Positions 1 through 11,870 are shown, counted from the stretch's first letter. The stretch is 64,000 bases of DNA from Siphonodentalium dalli (GCA_032622095.1 CP136062.1:136254960-136318959), one strand, 5' to 3'. Notes: generated by a model not told the origin, from the sequence alone. Program-made: numbers and translations.

Positions 1-914
1 GACCCCTAGGCTGAGGCCTGATACCGACCTAAGCTTTACTACGACAGTTAGGCTTCCCTTGCTAAACTATAATCTTATATTTAATCACTCTCAACTACTT
101 AGTATATGGCTACACAAATCACACCCACACCATCCTCCAGAAATGTATGGCTCACCTCAGAAACATAAGACGAAAAATACAACACAGGTGAACTTAGCAC
201 AAATACGGTGTTTAGGAACACCAAAAAATGACGACTAACCGTTCCCGCCCAGACACACGAAAAACTTCCAAAGGTGAAGGTTAATATCCCCCAACACAAA
301 TTACCTTTACGCAAGGCCATCAGAAATGAAGGAGAGCACAACATCTGTTACCTATCATAATTTGTCATACAAGTCGACATACGAGACCAACACTTGACAC
401 CGGCGAAACAAAGAATAGAACTGAATGTTCCTACTAAGGACATTATATCCAGAGGGCACGAACAGGTCAGACACCTTATGGTAAATAATATTAATCTCTT
501 GTTGAACTTACTAGCTGAGCAGCATTGTTACATATGAAATTCTGCTATCAGAGGACCTCCTGCATGTAATATTTCTTCTTTGTTTGCTTGGGGAATTGTT
601 TATAAATGGGTAGGAGTTGTGAGCTTTTTTGTGGAAAGTTCTAAATATGTGCTGTAACATTTTAGCACTTTTACTCAGGTTTTACTCTCTTGAGATGGAA
701 CTACGTGGGAGCATATTTATCAGTGGACAATAGCCATACAAATGGAAAAATATATCATTGGGGGTAATCTTTCATGGGGTGATTTCTCAATATCTATTGG
801 TGGAGTGGGGCTCATTTTTTTTTGTGCGGTGGATTTCACTGCATCTGTTACCTATAAATATTTTGTTTATTAAACACTTGACGATATTTGTTGTTTCCTT
901 AACCAATATCTCAC
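1..914 (+). other. PIGN intron, no recognised feature
   Basis: AT-rich sequence with no PIGN-like exon and no U12 donor. A short reverse-strand open frame at 99-344 has a hydrophobic translation that I could not assign. Confidence 0.5.
894..914 (+). promoter_or_regulatory. putative U12-type branch site and AC splice acceptor
   Basis: TTTCCTTAAC at 894-903 matches the consensus of minor-spliceosome branch sites (TCCTTAAC). It lies 12 nt before the AC at 913-914, which fits the short spacing of U12 introns. The open frame of the PIGN exon starts right after the AC. The matching donor (ATATCCTT or GTATCCTT) was not found in 1-890, so it must lie upstream of the window. An AG 20 nt after the branch site (921-922) is the alternative end. 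Confidence 0.6.
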
Positions 915-1002
915 GTATGAAGGAATGTTTGGAATTTCACTGATAGTTTTCCTCTACTTCTGGATAGGGATAGAACACAGCTCATCTGGCTCAACCAAAA
1001 AT
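915..1002 (+). CDS. PIGN: PIGN exon (first in window)
   Basis: Codes for [20 protein letters not shown] followed by a Ser-rich HSSSGSTKN tail: one membrane helix and a polar loop. The exon opens with the last base of a codon and ends in phase 0 at a GTAAGT donor (1003). The acceptor is unusual. No AG lies between 841 and 920, the reading frame is closed upstream by TAA at 871-873, and an AC at 913-914 fits a U12-type site. An alternative GT-AG acceptor (AG 921-922) would lose the conserved-looking YE. Confidence 0.85.
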
Positions 1003-4000
1003 GTAAGTGCTAATACTACTTTTTATTACATGATCCTACCCTTATTCCATTCAATAAACCCATTATATAAGTTGTGATATTAAACGTTCATTTAATAACA
1101 GGAAATAGTGCCAGGTGACCTTTGACTTCCAGTTTGTCATCTGTTTACATTCCGTCTCAAAATATGTCTCAAAATACTATGGCTTCCAATATTTTTCCAA
1201 CAAACTATAGCGAATGAAGAATTTGAAAATGTCATTAAATATACGCATTTAAATAGATCAAGGAGTCTTTATTTATCTGGTACTATTTCTTTATGTGGGC
1301 AAACAACGCATAGTTACGTGAAACGTCATCACATGCCTTATAGAAGCCGATGCTAGTTTCGCAACCAATTTGTGGATTTAAGTATGTTTTGTCAAGGTTT
1401 TGGATCATGTAATAAATAGAATCTACAAATCGTCCCAAAATAGATTCTACAAATTGTCCCCAGTTTATAGCGGAATTTACAAAACTTGTCCAGTAAAATC
1501 AACCATAATGCTAAAAAATAGATCATACCTTATGTGGGTAAACAAGATGTAGTAATAGACTAGTTTTGTACAAACTGGCATAGGGCTTCAATGTTGATAT
1601 TCAATATGTCCATAGAGTATAGTTTATGTACAGATAATATCATATGACAGAGAATTCCTGGCAATCGAGTTTGAAAATAATTTAGGACATTAGCGTGATA
1701 ACTCAATTAAGCATTCATACATCTGGCTGTTATTTGGTACCAGTTATCTATTGTTGTCATAAACTGTCCTGCACTGGCCAAGCTGATTCGAATCCCAGAG
1801 GAAGGGTAATCTGATTTGTATATCTGGGCAAGTTTGTCAGTTGCTTTCCAGGAGTTGGTCGGCCGCTATGCGCATAGGGAGCCTCGCATATATATGCAAA
1901 TACATTGGCCTAACAATATTACCGTGACATTGTAAACCAGTGAATTCTCTTATATCTGCGAGGCTCCCTATGGGAGACGAGGTCGAACATATAAGAGAAT
2001 GCACTGGCTCAAGATATTTAAGGCTGCACCAGTGCAGCTTCCGTCATGAAAGGTTTTAAAAGATTTAGAACATTTAATTGTAGATCTGTTTGCATTTTGT
2101 GTTTTAATTACTTTAATTTCTCTAACATTGCAGATACTCGAACTTGATTTCAGTAACGCAGAATCTCCCCCTAGAGGACTGAACATAAGTGATGTTAGAA
2201 GGGCGTATTTCTATGTATCCTTTTTGTTATTGACCTTTAAGCTTTGTTAAGGCAAATAGTCTGATTTCTTGAATCAGACAAATAAATCCATTTATTAATT
2301 ATTAATATTAATAATGATTAGTTTGTGTACCATAGAGTTTTCAACCCTGAACACATCTTCTTTATGTTCTATTTTATTGCCTACTGGTATCTGAATGGAC
2401 ACGACATTAAAACCACAGTGAATTTCTGTGTTGTTTCACAAAAGAACTAATTCCCACCAAGGAAGCAAAATCATAACTACATAATATGAACCATTTACAC
2501 TCTTTTTTTATGTGGACATGCACAATTACGGACGTCCAACTTTCTTTAGAATTTTCAACAGTTATGAAGATATCCTTGGCACTAGACTCTGGCATCATAT
2601 TCACTCCATGTGTTGCCAAGTGAAACAACGATTTGAAGCACTCTGTTGCAGCTCACATTGAATAAACTGCTCAACGCAGGTATTTCAGCAATTTTTGTAT
2701 TAAAATTGCCATAAATTAATTCAAGTGACTATCGCAGGTAAAATCAATCTCATTTGTTCAAGCCTTGAAATAGTGTGTCTGTCATTTGCAGAATGAGGTC
2801 CCCAGAGGGTGAATTTAGTTATGCTACCCCGCTGCATCACTAAATTCACCCTCTGGGAACCTCAATCTGCAAATGACAGACACACTATTTCAAGGCTTGC
2901 ATTTGTTTATCAATGATTTGTTTGGGATGAACGAAGGACTGTTTGTTTACATTTTTGTGTAGTTTAGACGTCATGTTTTACAAAATAACATGGCTGATTT
3001 TGAATATTTTGACTGTACATGTAACAGTTTTGTGGCTGAGTTTAGCTGCAAATTGTAAAATATCAGTTTGATATAATGAAATAAGCATGTAATATGTTTT
3101 TAATGATTTCATATCATCAGCACATTATGGTGTGAATACAGGCAGTTCTTGTCGTTTTGCAGTTTCCTTAACTTGGTGACAGATATTTATGACACTAGGA
3201 TCATTCTTTGGAACTGGGAACATTGCCAGTGTAAACAGGTAAGAGTCATTCTCCAACACAAGAATGGGTTAAAATGTTGTTTTCTGGACGTGTAAATCCA
3301 AAGTATTAATGAAGGTCTATCTCTTCCAAGAAAGTTTGATACAGATTCCGTGCTACAAAATAATAGATATCAATCGAGGACACCTGTCAGGAGAAGATTC
3401 TATCAATTAATGTAAATTTTATTAAAAATTTCACATCCGCCGGACAGTTTTAGGGGCTATTTTTCTGCTAAGGATAGCCCTTCAACTGAACTATATGGAT
3501 TACATCTCTGGCTTTGTGTCAATCAGGACGGTTAAAATTTATTGCCGTCCCTACTCCGTTTACATCCGTGCTCGGATTAGTCACCCAGGAATGCGCCCAG
3601 TGTAAATCCCTCGTTCTAACCATTATCTAGCCAGTTTTAATTCCTCCTGGCTGTTGACAGGATGTGATTCTAAAGGGAGTATTTTTCTGAAATGCGAGTT
3701 TATCAACTCAATATTTATTGTCGATAACAAACCTGCAATTTATTTGTCATCCTACCCGATAGTTAAATAATATTTCTTACATCCGCACAGAAACTTTTTC
3801 ATTTCATTGTATACGTAATTTATTTCCGTGTTTTTTCTCAACAAAATGGTGTCTCTCTAAAATCTGTGATCAGAATCACTTTGCAAATTTAGAAATAGAT
3901 GCCCACCTTGACAATGACTAAAGAACCACATAGTTTACTTGTGGCGAACAAATATATTGCATTATTGTGCAACATGTACAGTGTGATGACTCATACGATT

Positions 4001-7000
4001 GCGGATGCAACATGGTACGGTATGCGAAGTCTCCTAACTTCGTGCTACACATGTTCTCTTTTAGTTGAATCATCGCTATGTTAATATCATGTATAATGCC
4101 AAAGCATACATGAAACAGCTCTGTTAGTTTGCAGAAAGTTGCCTAGGACAGAAATGTTTCTTTTAGCAATAACTGACATTTTAAAATGCTGAGAAAAAAA
4201 ATCTTTTCAGAGAATATGAATTCTGGGTAGTAAATACTGACAACAGATATATAGCGCACAACATGGTATTTATCTCTTAACTCAGTATGGGCATATAGCC
4301 GTAAAAAGGTTAAACCTTCATATTTTTGTGTTTCAGCTTTGAGCCTGCTTCCGTTTACTGCTTCCTGACTGTATTCAATCCCTTCGTCATGGGCGCTCTG
4401 ATGATGTTTAAGGTATGTTAAGTAGTATTCAGATGAATGTGTTGCATCCTTACATTGTGTTAGTCCATTATGTTCGCATGATCCATTATAACAATGTCTG
4501 CATTGACATTCTGACGGGTGTATTTAGTTATAACATAGAGCTTTGATAGTAGCTAATAAGTTCGACATTGGAACAACTGCAATGTTGCAGACCAATCTAA
4601 AGCTGAATTCTACAAAATAATATCTGTCAAAACCCAACATCTAAATCTTAGTCACACAATTACAAGGCAAATTTCCCCCTCGTTTATCATTTGAAAACAA
4701 GAATCACCTCGGAAGCATTATGACACATGGGCTTAAATGCCATATAAGATATGTATGCATTGGGGCTTGCGTTTCATTGAAAATACAATCTCTGCTTTGA
4801 GTACTTTAACTGATAAGTCATAAGGGACGTATCGTAGTCGTCTTTATGCCTTAGTGCACATGGTGTTGCCTATATTACAATTTCAACACAACAATAATGG
4901 CAACATGCCAACACACAATGTAAGTGATGCTACAGATCATCTAAACACTAAGTCAGCAATAAAGCCAGGCAATATGATTACACACCAAGGTAGAAACTCA
5001 CAAACACATGTAAAACCAGCAAACATTGACCCTTGGAAAAACAATAAGAAAATAAATGTATGGTATAATAGTGAAGTAATATAGAGCTATCAGTAAATCA
5101 TGTGTGAACACTATTAAAGAATGTTTCAGCTGGACTATTAACCCTTTGATGACGGGAGCTGCGCTTGTGCAGCATTAAAGATCCTGTACCAGTGCAATGT
5201 CTTATATATGTCAGTCTCCCATATGGAGCCTCGCATATATAAGAGAATGCAGTGGCTTACAAGATTAAGGTAAATAGCCTTAGGCCAATGTATTCTCTTA
5301 TATATGCGAGGCTCCCTATGGGAGACTGGCATATATAAGATAATACTTTGGCACAGGGTTTTCCAAAATGTCAGGAAACCCAAATCATGGAAGGGTTAAC
5401 ATAACTTGCACAACCAAACAACTGAAATGTCTTCACTAATATGATGTTTACTCTACATCAATCACTCGCTTGTTCAATTAATGATGTAATATATCAACCT
5501 TTAACCCTTTGAGTGCCAGGGGCCGATCTCATCGGCCCTAAACCTACAAAATAAGTCTGTTAAAGAATATAAGAATAAATTATTAAAATTGTAAAAAAAA
5601 TTGTTAGGCCAATGCATTCTCTTATATATGCGAGGCGACCTATGGTCGACTCGCATATATAAGAGAATGCATTGGCACAGGGTATATGGGTTGATACAAA
5701 AATCGACCTGGCACTCAAAGGGTTAAACTGAAAGCTGCAGTCAAGAATGAGAAAGAGAATGTCAGTGGTTAACGTAATCATGTTTATTTGACATTCTGCG
5801 ACTTGAACCTTTGATTCTCGTCATGCCATTGAATCACAATAAATTGTTTCACTACTTTAGCCAGTTCACGAACATGTCATTACATGTATTGCTTCTAATT
5901 CTTTTTCAGAATCTCATTCCAATCATTCTGGTGACGTGTAACTTCCAAGTTATAGCTCAGGTGACGTCAGTACCAGTACGTGGAATCTTCCTGCTCATTC
6001 TTCTCATGTGTGATTTCATGAGTCTGGTACGTTATATCCCTTTGTTTACAGGCCTACAAATAGTGTGTCTGTCATTTGCAGGATGAGGTCCCCAGAGGGT
6101 GAATTTAGTGATGCTATCACCCACAGTGGGCTTGTGTCACCAAATTCACCCTCTTGAAACCTCATTGTGCTCAGTTTAACTGGTATGGAAGACCTAGGAT
6201 CAGATTGAAGTTCCCCAGTTGACGTTGGTGATGTTCACCCATTGGGCACCTCAAATTTGTATTTTATCTTCTGCAAATTAGGGGACATAGAAACTGAAGA
6301 GAAGGGAAAAACAATGTTAATATGAGACTATAGATACTTCCCAGAAGATGAGGCCTAAGAAGAATGAGGTATCCAGAGGGTGAATTTGGTGATGCTAGCC
6401 CAATGTGTGGGATAGCCTCACTAAACTCACCCTCTGGAAACCTCATTCTTCTTAATGACAGACTGTTTAGCTGATTGCACCCACATGCATTTATTTTTGT
6501 GAAATACTGGAGATGTCAAAATATTCAATAAAAATCTTTGCTGGGGCCAATATAATATAAATTTTCAACACATCTAAATTACAAGACAGTAATATTTCTA
6601 ATACCATAACTAGTACTAACTCCTGGTCAATACAAAGCTCATCATAACGACACCAAAGGGGTCATAATTATTTTCGCATTCCTGAGACTAACTAAAATGC
6701 TAGCAACCGAAAATGGTTTCACAATAATTAAATTACTCTATCGCTTAATTATAAATTATACAATAAAAATGATTGCACACTTCAATGCTGCTTTGCATCA
6801 AGATTTACATCCCATATCTCTAGCAAAAACAGAGGAAGCATCAATTTAGCTATGATAGTTGAATTAAGGTCATACTAGACCTGGCTGTAATTTGGCTCCA
6901 TGTATAAAATCTCCATAGAACCTCGCTGTTACATGTGATAAGTTATATATTCTTTTATTTTAGAATTTCTTCTTCCTGATAAAGGACTATGGGAGCTGGC

Positions 7001-7140
7001 TGGATATTGGGACAAGTATCAGCCATTTTGTTATCGCCATGACAATGACTGTTTTCATCATTCTAATTTTTGGATTTTGTCAGCTTCTGACATCAGTCAA
7101 TCTAATTGATTTAATAATGAAGAAGCCGCATAAACAGTGA
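915..7140 (+). CDS. PIGN: PIGN, GPI ethanolamine phosphate transferase 1 (3' part, last six coding exons)
   Basis: PIGN is a multi-pass ER membrane enzyme that adds ethanolamine phosphate to the first mannose of GPI-anchor precursors. Only the C-terminal 197 residues are in this window; the catalytic lumenal domain lies upstream. Exons are 915-1002, 2134-2214, 3183-3238, 4337-4412, 5910-6026 and 6964-7140, and all junction phases agree. Recognisable family blocks are [40 protein letters not shown] and [16 protein letters not shown]. Hydrophobic segments alternate with short loops, as expected of the C-terminal transmembrane bundle. The gene ends with TGA at 7138-7140 and converges on SPIDR, 9.4 kb away. 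Introns are filled with MITEs. Identity comes from recognition of these blocks and is very likely right; orthology against PIGO/PIGG was judged only from the motifs. Confidence 0.94.
1021..1500 (+). repeat. family I repeat, copy 1
   Basis: About 480 bp matching 44242-44765 (same strand) and 42349-42862 (reverse). It opens tttattacatgatcc, holds the motif aggtgacctttgactt, and ends in the agaatctac...ccagtttatagcggaat hairpin arm. It starts 18 bp after a PIGN splice donor. Confidence 0.85.
1740..2062. mobile_element. family A MITE, degenerate
   Basis: Two hairpin cassettes (1868-1911 and 1943-2008) and a gctgcaccagtgcagctt end. The left terminus is decayed. Confidence 0.7.
2134..2214 (+). CDS. 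PIGN: PIGN exon
   Basis: 27 codons, phase 0 to 0, with acceptor ...ctaacattgcag and donor gtatcc. It codes for a cytosolic/lumenal loop ([15 protein letters not shown]) running into the conserved-looking DVRRAYFY start of the next helix, which continues in the exon at 3183. Confidence 0.9.
2759..2899. mobile_element. family E palindromic MITE
   Basis: 141 bp: caagccttgaaatagtgtgt ... and its inverse, with cagagggtgaatttag stems. The ends contain tctgtcatttgcag. Confidence 0.9.
3183..3238 (+). CDS. PIGN: PIGN exon
   Basis: 56 nt coding [18 protein letters not shown] plus two bases of a Ser codon, with donor gtaagag. The FFGTGNIAS block is the strongest family signature in the window. The acceptor is ...ttggtgacag at 3181-3182. 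An apparent acceptor 20 nt earlier (3161-3162) would put a TGA in frame and was rejected. Confidence 0.92.
4337..4412 (+). CDS. PIGN: PIGN exon
   Basis: 76 nt that complete the Ser codon and code [16 protein letters not shown] then VMGALMMFK. Acceptor tgtttcag, donor gtatgt. It is a membrane segment with the NPF and GALMM motifs typical of PIGN. Confidence 0.93.
5138..5399. mobile_element. family A MITE (two hairpin cassettes)
   Basis: Full-length: TTAACCCTTTGATGACGGGAG ... CATGGAAGGGTTAA. It holds two copies of the ATGCATTCTCTTATATATGCGAG-type hairpin, around 5193-5252 and 5282-5353. Located in a PIGN intron. Confidence 0.9.
5501..5726. mobile_element. family B MITE (one hairpin cassette)
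   Basis: 226 bp with ends TTAACCCTTTGAGTGCCAGG / CTGGCACTCAAAGGGTTAA, a ggccgatctcatcggccc palindrome and one cassette (5606-5675). A TTAA duplication with CCCTTT ends suggests piggyBac ancestry. Confidence 0.9.
5910..6026 (+). CDS. PIGN: PIGN exon
   Basis: 39 codons, phase 0 to 0, with acceptor ctttttcag and donor gtacgt. It codes two hydrophobic stretches, [12 protein letters not shown] and [15 protein letters not shown], joined by a short polar turn. A family E MITE starts about 24 bp after the donor. Confidence 0.92.
6050..6470. mobile_element. family E MITE, long form
   Basis: Two gaggt-cagagggtgaattt palindromes separated by the block gttgacgttggtgatgttca ... cttcccagaagatgaggcc. Confidence 0.82.
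6964..7140 (+). CDS. PIGN: PIGN terminal exon
   Basis: 58 codons plus TGA, after acceptor tttattttag. It opens with [20 protein letters not shown], the family signature, then a last helix ([21 protein letters not shown]) and a short basic tail ending KKPHKQ. A lysine-rich cytosolic tail would suit ER retrieval, but no strict KKXX is seen. Confidence 0.95.
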   Translation, partial: NFFFLIKDYGSWLDIGTSISHFVIAMTMTVFIILIFGFCQLLTSVNLIDLIMKKPHKQ

Positions 7141-7198
7141 GAATCTCTGCTGTGCAGAAACTGGAGGTGGACCTTCTGTCGTCTATAACACTAGAGTA

Positions 7199-7565
7199 TT
7201 AACCCTTTACCCAACAAACCGGCCAAATAAAGCTTCAACAGCCTAAAATATCTTCGGTCTGTCTCAATAGAACCATACAAATATGGATATCAATGGAACC
7301 GGCTCCTTGACCACATTGTGATGGTTACAGTTATGCCCTGTGCCAATGCATTCTCTTATATATGCGAGTCGACCATAGGTCGCCTCGCATATATAAGAGA
7401 ATGCATTGGCCTAAAAAAAAAAAATTCTTACATTCTTTAACAATTTTATAATTTTTAATGTGTTAAGCCAATGGATTCTCTTATATATGCGAGGCGACCT
7501 ATGGTCGACTCGCATATATAAGAGAATGCATTGGCACAGGGCCCTTCTGTTGGGTAAAGGGTTAA
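7199..7565. mobile_element. family C MITE in the PIGN 3' region
   Basis: 367 bp with ends TTAACCCTTTACCCAACA / TGTTGGGTAAAGGGTTAA. A block with aaaatatcttcggtctgtct precedes two hairpin cassettes (7342-7411, 7467-7536). It starts 59 bp after the PIGN stop and carries AATAAA. Confidence 0.92.
7226..7231 (+). terminator. candidate PIGN polyadenylation signal, inside a MITE
   Basis: AATAAA 86 bp after the stop codon. It lies in a family C MITE (7199-7565) that also carries AATAAA in its other copy (49625-50026, reverse), so the signal came with the element. Another AATAAA-like stretch lies near 7734. Which is used cannot be told from sequence. Confidence 0.45.
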
Positions 7566-7872
7566 GCAGTCTCCAATTGTTGCCAAAATGTTTAATAACT
7601 GATTGCCAATTTTTTTTTTGCCAGAAGCAATTGCGTATGTTATGTTGTTGCTTTAAATTCTCACTTGGCACTGTTGTGCATGTGTTTTTATTCTTATTCC
7701 CTTGGCTGTGACGTCAGTCGCCATCTTTGATAAAAATAAAAAACAAGAGCTGAGATTCATGAACGCTCTTCCATTCAATATGAGGTTTGCATTATTATAA
7801 GAATAGCATTGGGTGCATCAATACTATTACAAATATACCTATTTCCATGGCAACAGTTCCATTTTCCCAGTT

Positions 7873-8275
7873 TTAACCCTTCCATGACTGGAGCTTCCTG
7901 ATAATTTGCGAAAACCCTGTGCCAATGCATTCTCTAATATATGTGAGGCTCCCTATGTCAGACTGCATACATTTAGTTATCAATTGAGTCCATGTATATA
8001 ATTCATTCGGACATTAACCCTTCCATGACTGGAGCTTCCTGAAGTTTTGCAAAAACCCTGTGCCAATGCATTCTCTTATATTTTTGAGTTTCCCATAGGG
8101 AGCCTTGCATATATATGAGAATACATTGGCCTAACAGTATTTACCTTGACCGTGTAAGCCAGTGAGTTCTCTTATATAATTGAGGCTCCCAATGAGAGAC
8201 TCGCACATATAAGATAATGCACTGGCACATGATCTTTAATGCTGCACCAGTACAGCTCCAGTCATAAAAGGGTGA
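7873..8275. mobile_element. two adjacent family A MITEs
   Basis: A partial copy (7873-8010) and a full one (8014-8275) both begin TTAACCCTTCCATGACTGGAG. The full copy has two hairpin cassettes and ends cagtcataaaagggtgaa. Confidence 0.88.
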
Positions 8276-8941
8276 ATAAGGTTTGCACTGTGCAGAAAAT
8301 TCGTTTTAATTTTGTGGCCACTAAATTAATATCAGCAACTTTATTCAAACTGGAAAACTTATTTAGACAATGTACTTATGTATAGAGTTCATACACCCTG
8401 GAAATATGGTTGGGGTATACTGGATTGACACTGCTGTCTGGCCATTTAGCCATCCATCTATCTCAGCTATGGGTTATCGAATCTGACTGAAAATTGGTAT
8501 GGATATTTTCCCATCAGGACTGCTTTCAAAAGAGTGTCCAATGATCTTCGCCTTTTCTGCTCATCGAATCTGAATTAAATTTTATGGCAATTTCTGTCAG
8601 GAATGCTTTCAAAAAAGAGCCCAATGACATTAATATTTTACATTCTATTGTTATCCTTCTATGCTTATCTGGAAATAGTTGTCTTTTGTTCATCCTCCCG
8701 AGTATCTTAAGCCATGGGTTATAGAACCTCAATGAAATGTGGTACATATGTTCACCATCACAACAGCTTATAATGAATTGCTGACCAGTGATGTTGGCAT
8801 TTTCCCTTTTAGAGTTAATCTTTTTTAATTTTTTTTAATTTTTTTTTAATTTGGGTACTGTCTTGCCCATGTTGCAATTTGCAATTGTGGGGTTATGGCA
8901 GTACCTGTGGTATAACCTCTTGTTCTACATATTTTGACTCT

Positions 8942-9020
8942 AAGAGCTCTTTCCATCAATGTATCACATTATTATAATCAAGAGCTCTTTCCATCAATGT
9001 ATCACATTATTATAATCAAT
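8942..9020 (+). repeat. 40-bp tandem duplication
   Basis: aagagctctttccatcaatg...tcacattattataatc occurs twice in a row without a mismatch. Confidence 0.9.
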
Positions 9021-9041
9021 AAATTTGAAAAATGATCAAGG

Positions 9042-9088
9042 AAATATGGTTTGATACAAAAATCGGACTTGGCACTGAAAGGGTTAAC
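9042..9088. repeat. family B MITE terminal fragment
   Basis: Ends ttgatacaaaaatcggacttggcactgaaagggttaac, the right end of family B only. Confidence 0.75.
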
Positions 9089-9267
9089 ATGACCAAGGTG
9101 TGCATTAACTAGGTTTTGTTTGAGACTTGACGATTATATATCACTTGAAGCTGGCATTTCAGATATGTTTCCCATCTGATTTAACCCTTTCTATACTAAA
9201 TGGATTTTCCCACTCAGTTATAAAAGACTGCATTGGAATGATCTATTACTCATCTGGAGGGTTTTTA

Positions 9268-9700
9268 GCTCACCTGAGACGAAGTCTCCAGTGGCGCTAT
9301 AGTCATCACTCCTCATCCGTTGTACTGTCTGTCTGTCCATCCATCAACAATTCTTTCAACATCATCTTCTCTGGAACCATAAGACCGAATGGAACATTGG
9401 TGTGGATGTTCCCTAGGTGACTGACATTCAGATTTGTTTAAATAATGTCACTTGTTGAAATAGTTGTGAAGCCAGGGCATAACTCTGTCCCTCCATAGTA
9501 ATTCTTAAAACAACTTCTCAAGTACCATTGGGTCGAATGGGCTCATATTTGGTATGAAGGGATCTCGGATGACTGGGGTTCAGATTTGTTCAAATGAGGT
9601 CACTGGGTCAAAAATGTGGGCAGAGCCAGGGACAAAACTAACAAAACAAAACAAAATCTAACTGAAAAACTAACCTTGTTATTAAGATCCACCAGGGTAC
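9268..9700 (+). repeat. family G repeat (agctcacctgagacgaagtctcc)
   Basis: Opens ttagctcacctgagacgaag and continues with gcatcatcttctctggaacc-type text and 'accaaatttagttgaaatcg'. A dispersed repeat; reverse copies occur at 31840-32556 and 33730-34267. Confidence 0.82.
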
Positions 9701-10254
9701 ACCAACCAAATTTAGTTGAAATCGGTTCAGAGGTCTGGGGAAATTAGATTAATTCCTACGTGCTGTGTTCTATGCAGTTGTACAGGCAGGTTTTACAATA
9801 TTATGTTTATATAGGCTATTAACTCCTTTCATCTGTGATAATGATGTGTCTTATTTATTATGCTGATGATTTTAAGAAGCAATTATCAGAGGTGCCATGT
9901 TGATAACCCTTCCCTAAATTTTTAAACTTATTTTAAGGAAAATGAACTCACTTCAACTTCTTAAATATACCCTTTGAAAATACTAGATCAATGGATCTCA
10001 TAAATTGGGATTTACATTTGGTTCAGAGATAGGAGATTTAACACCCCCACACCCACCCTATCTATGCTATGATTTCATGTTTGGTACTTGTATATAGATG
10101 ACTTTTATTACATGTAACAATTTTGATATATACTGGTATTACACTATCAGTAAGGTTTTGATCAATTTCCAACAGTTGGAGATCTTGAAGTACCAGTTGT
10201 AATTTAGCTTGGTCCAGTTGGGAGGTAATGGGCAATGATCTAATGGGGGAGGGG

Positions 10255-10445
10255 TTGGGTGTGCAGTTAGAAATTTCAAGGTGGACACCCCCATATCTCT
10301 TCCCATCGTTCAATGACGACTCTCTACCTGTGTCCCTCTTTAGAACTACTTGTTTTAAAGCAATTTGACAAGTACCGACCATTGTAGTCTTTGGAGACCC
10401 AGTCTTCCCCATCTTTACAGTCTGATGAGCGACTGTCTTGTTTAG
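10255..10445 (-). repeat. coding-like repeat, copy 1
   Basis: Open on the reverse strand (138 codons, 10062-10478). The part HQTVKMGKTGSPKTTMVGTC ... VHLEISNCTP resembles the + strand translation at 31340-31515. Family unknown. Confidence 0.4.
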
Positions 10446-10500
10446 GAATAGGAAAAATAAGCAGACAGCAGATAACAAGTACAGCAGGAGTCCTATTTAT

Positions 10501-10682
10501 TATATGGAAATGTTAAGATAATTATTTCAACAAACTTGGTAATTTGTTGAACTTAATATCTTAACATTTCCTAACATGTAACTACTCATCGATGAGTATT
10601 CAGTATAGAAAGGGTTGAATTATCTGAACATTTCCTAATGTATAAATACTCATCGATGAGTATTTAGTATTGAAAGTGTTGA
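10501..10682. repeat. family F MITE fragment (intergenic)
   Basis: Holds attatttcaacaaacttggt and its inverse, and two tactcatcgatgagta palindromes, ending in agaaagggttga. Confidence 0.8.
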
Positions 10683-11710
10683 CACCTGCTAAAGTTACTA
10701 CCATTTGAGATTTTGTTGCAGGCTTTTTTTTATTTCTTTACTTTTTACCGTTTTATTTTCTTATTGATGTCTTTTTCATGCAATCATTCCTCTATTTAGT
10801 ATAGTAAATTTGTCTTTGCTGTTCATGGTGTACCTTAATTACCAAAAATTGTTGATCATAAGTTGTATGAAATGTTTATTTTAATAAATGAAACTCCCCG
10901 ATATGCATCTGTGATCTTGATTCCATTCCCATGTTTTGAGTACTTGAAGTTTTGGATTTAGTATGCCATATCACGACACTGTCAGTTTCATTGGTGGAGG
11001 AAAGAATGCAGAGGTTTACTTTCACTATGAAACTCAAGTCAATATGAAAAGCGGATGAAAATCCCAACGGATGTACGCCTCTAGATTTGTGATTTAAAAT
11101 CAGTATCTGTATTGATGTGATCCCCTCCATTTCATTGGAGAGTGGCACGAGTATACGTGATTTCATTGGTTAATATCATAACAGATCACTCCATAGATCA
11201 GAGGTCAATGACACGTTAACAATTTTCCCGGTCAGAACTACATTTGAATATTTTATTAAATCGTGGCCAGGCATTTAGTCACCTAATTATTGCGACCTTT
11301 CAGCTACAAATCTCATTGATAAAGCTGCCATTTAAGTCAAGTTTTATGTTCAAATTCTTGAAGCGGCTTCCAGCTCAGTTATCTATGGAAGACCAATCTT
11401 TCTATAAACAACATCGGTTCACTGCAAATATGTAACTGCAGGATTTCGGTTGAAAGACTAGTGGCACACATGGTCGGTCTGTACTGTTTGTGGCAGTGTT
11501 TATCGTGGTGTTCTGTTGGAGACAAAATGTTAAATATTTTATGTCAAAAGGGGGACTTCTTCATTGTGGGTGATCACTCCATATGCTTAATTATGTGATA
11601 ATAAATTTTCGCATCTTAAATTGAAACGAGAGGCCGACCATGATCTGCAGATGTTTAACCCATCCCTTGGCAATAGTAAATTGTTATGATCGGAATCATA
11701 TTTTTTTAAT

Positions 11711-11870
11711 GTTATATAAATATTGCACGGCTTGGAGGTGACTATGCCAAAATAGTGGTCCGAGGGGAGGAATAGTCCCCGAGCCGGAGGCGATGGGACT
11801 ATTCCTCCACCGAGGACCACTATTTTGGCATAGTCACCGACAAGCTGTGCAATATTTATTATATTTTATC
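11711..11870. repeat. palindrome around an ATGCCAAAATAGTGGTCC stem
   Basis: caccgaggaccactattttg faces its inverse across a gagccggaggcgatggga loop. A related ccggaatagtgggcatgcta block recurs at 12415-12535. Probably one decayed element spanning 11.7-12.6 kb. Confidence 0.7.

Noticed and set aside
99-344. Reverse-strand 81-codon hydrophobic frame, considered as a nuclear copy of mitochondrial DNA
   Set aside because: I could not match it to any mitochondrial protein, and the surroundings are ordinary PIGN intron.
1780-1800. gattcgaatccc resembling a tRNA T-loop
   Set aside because: No A box, acceptor stem or anticodon arm can be folded around it.
3163-3182. Earlier splice acceptor for the PIGN exon at 3183
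   Set aside because: It would include an in-frame TGA before the FFGTGNIAS block.
7411-7711. Open frames with [18 protein letters not shown]-like peptides, repeated at 5138, 46550 and 49558
   Set aside because: They are translations of the MITE hairpin cassette in families A-C, not genes.
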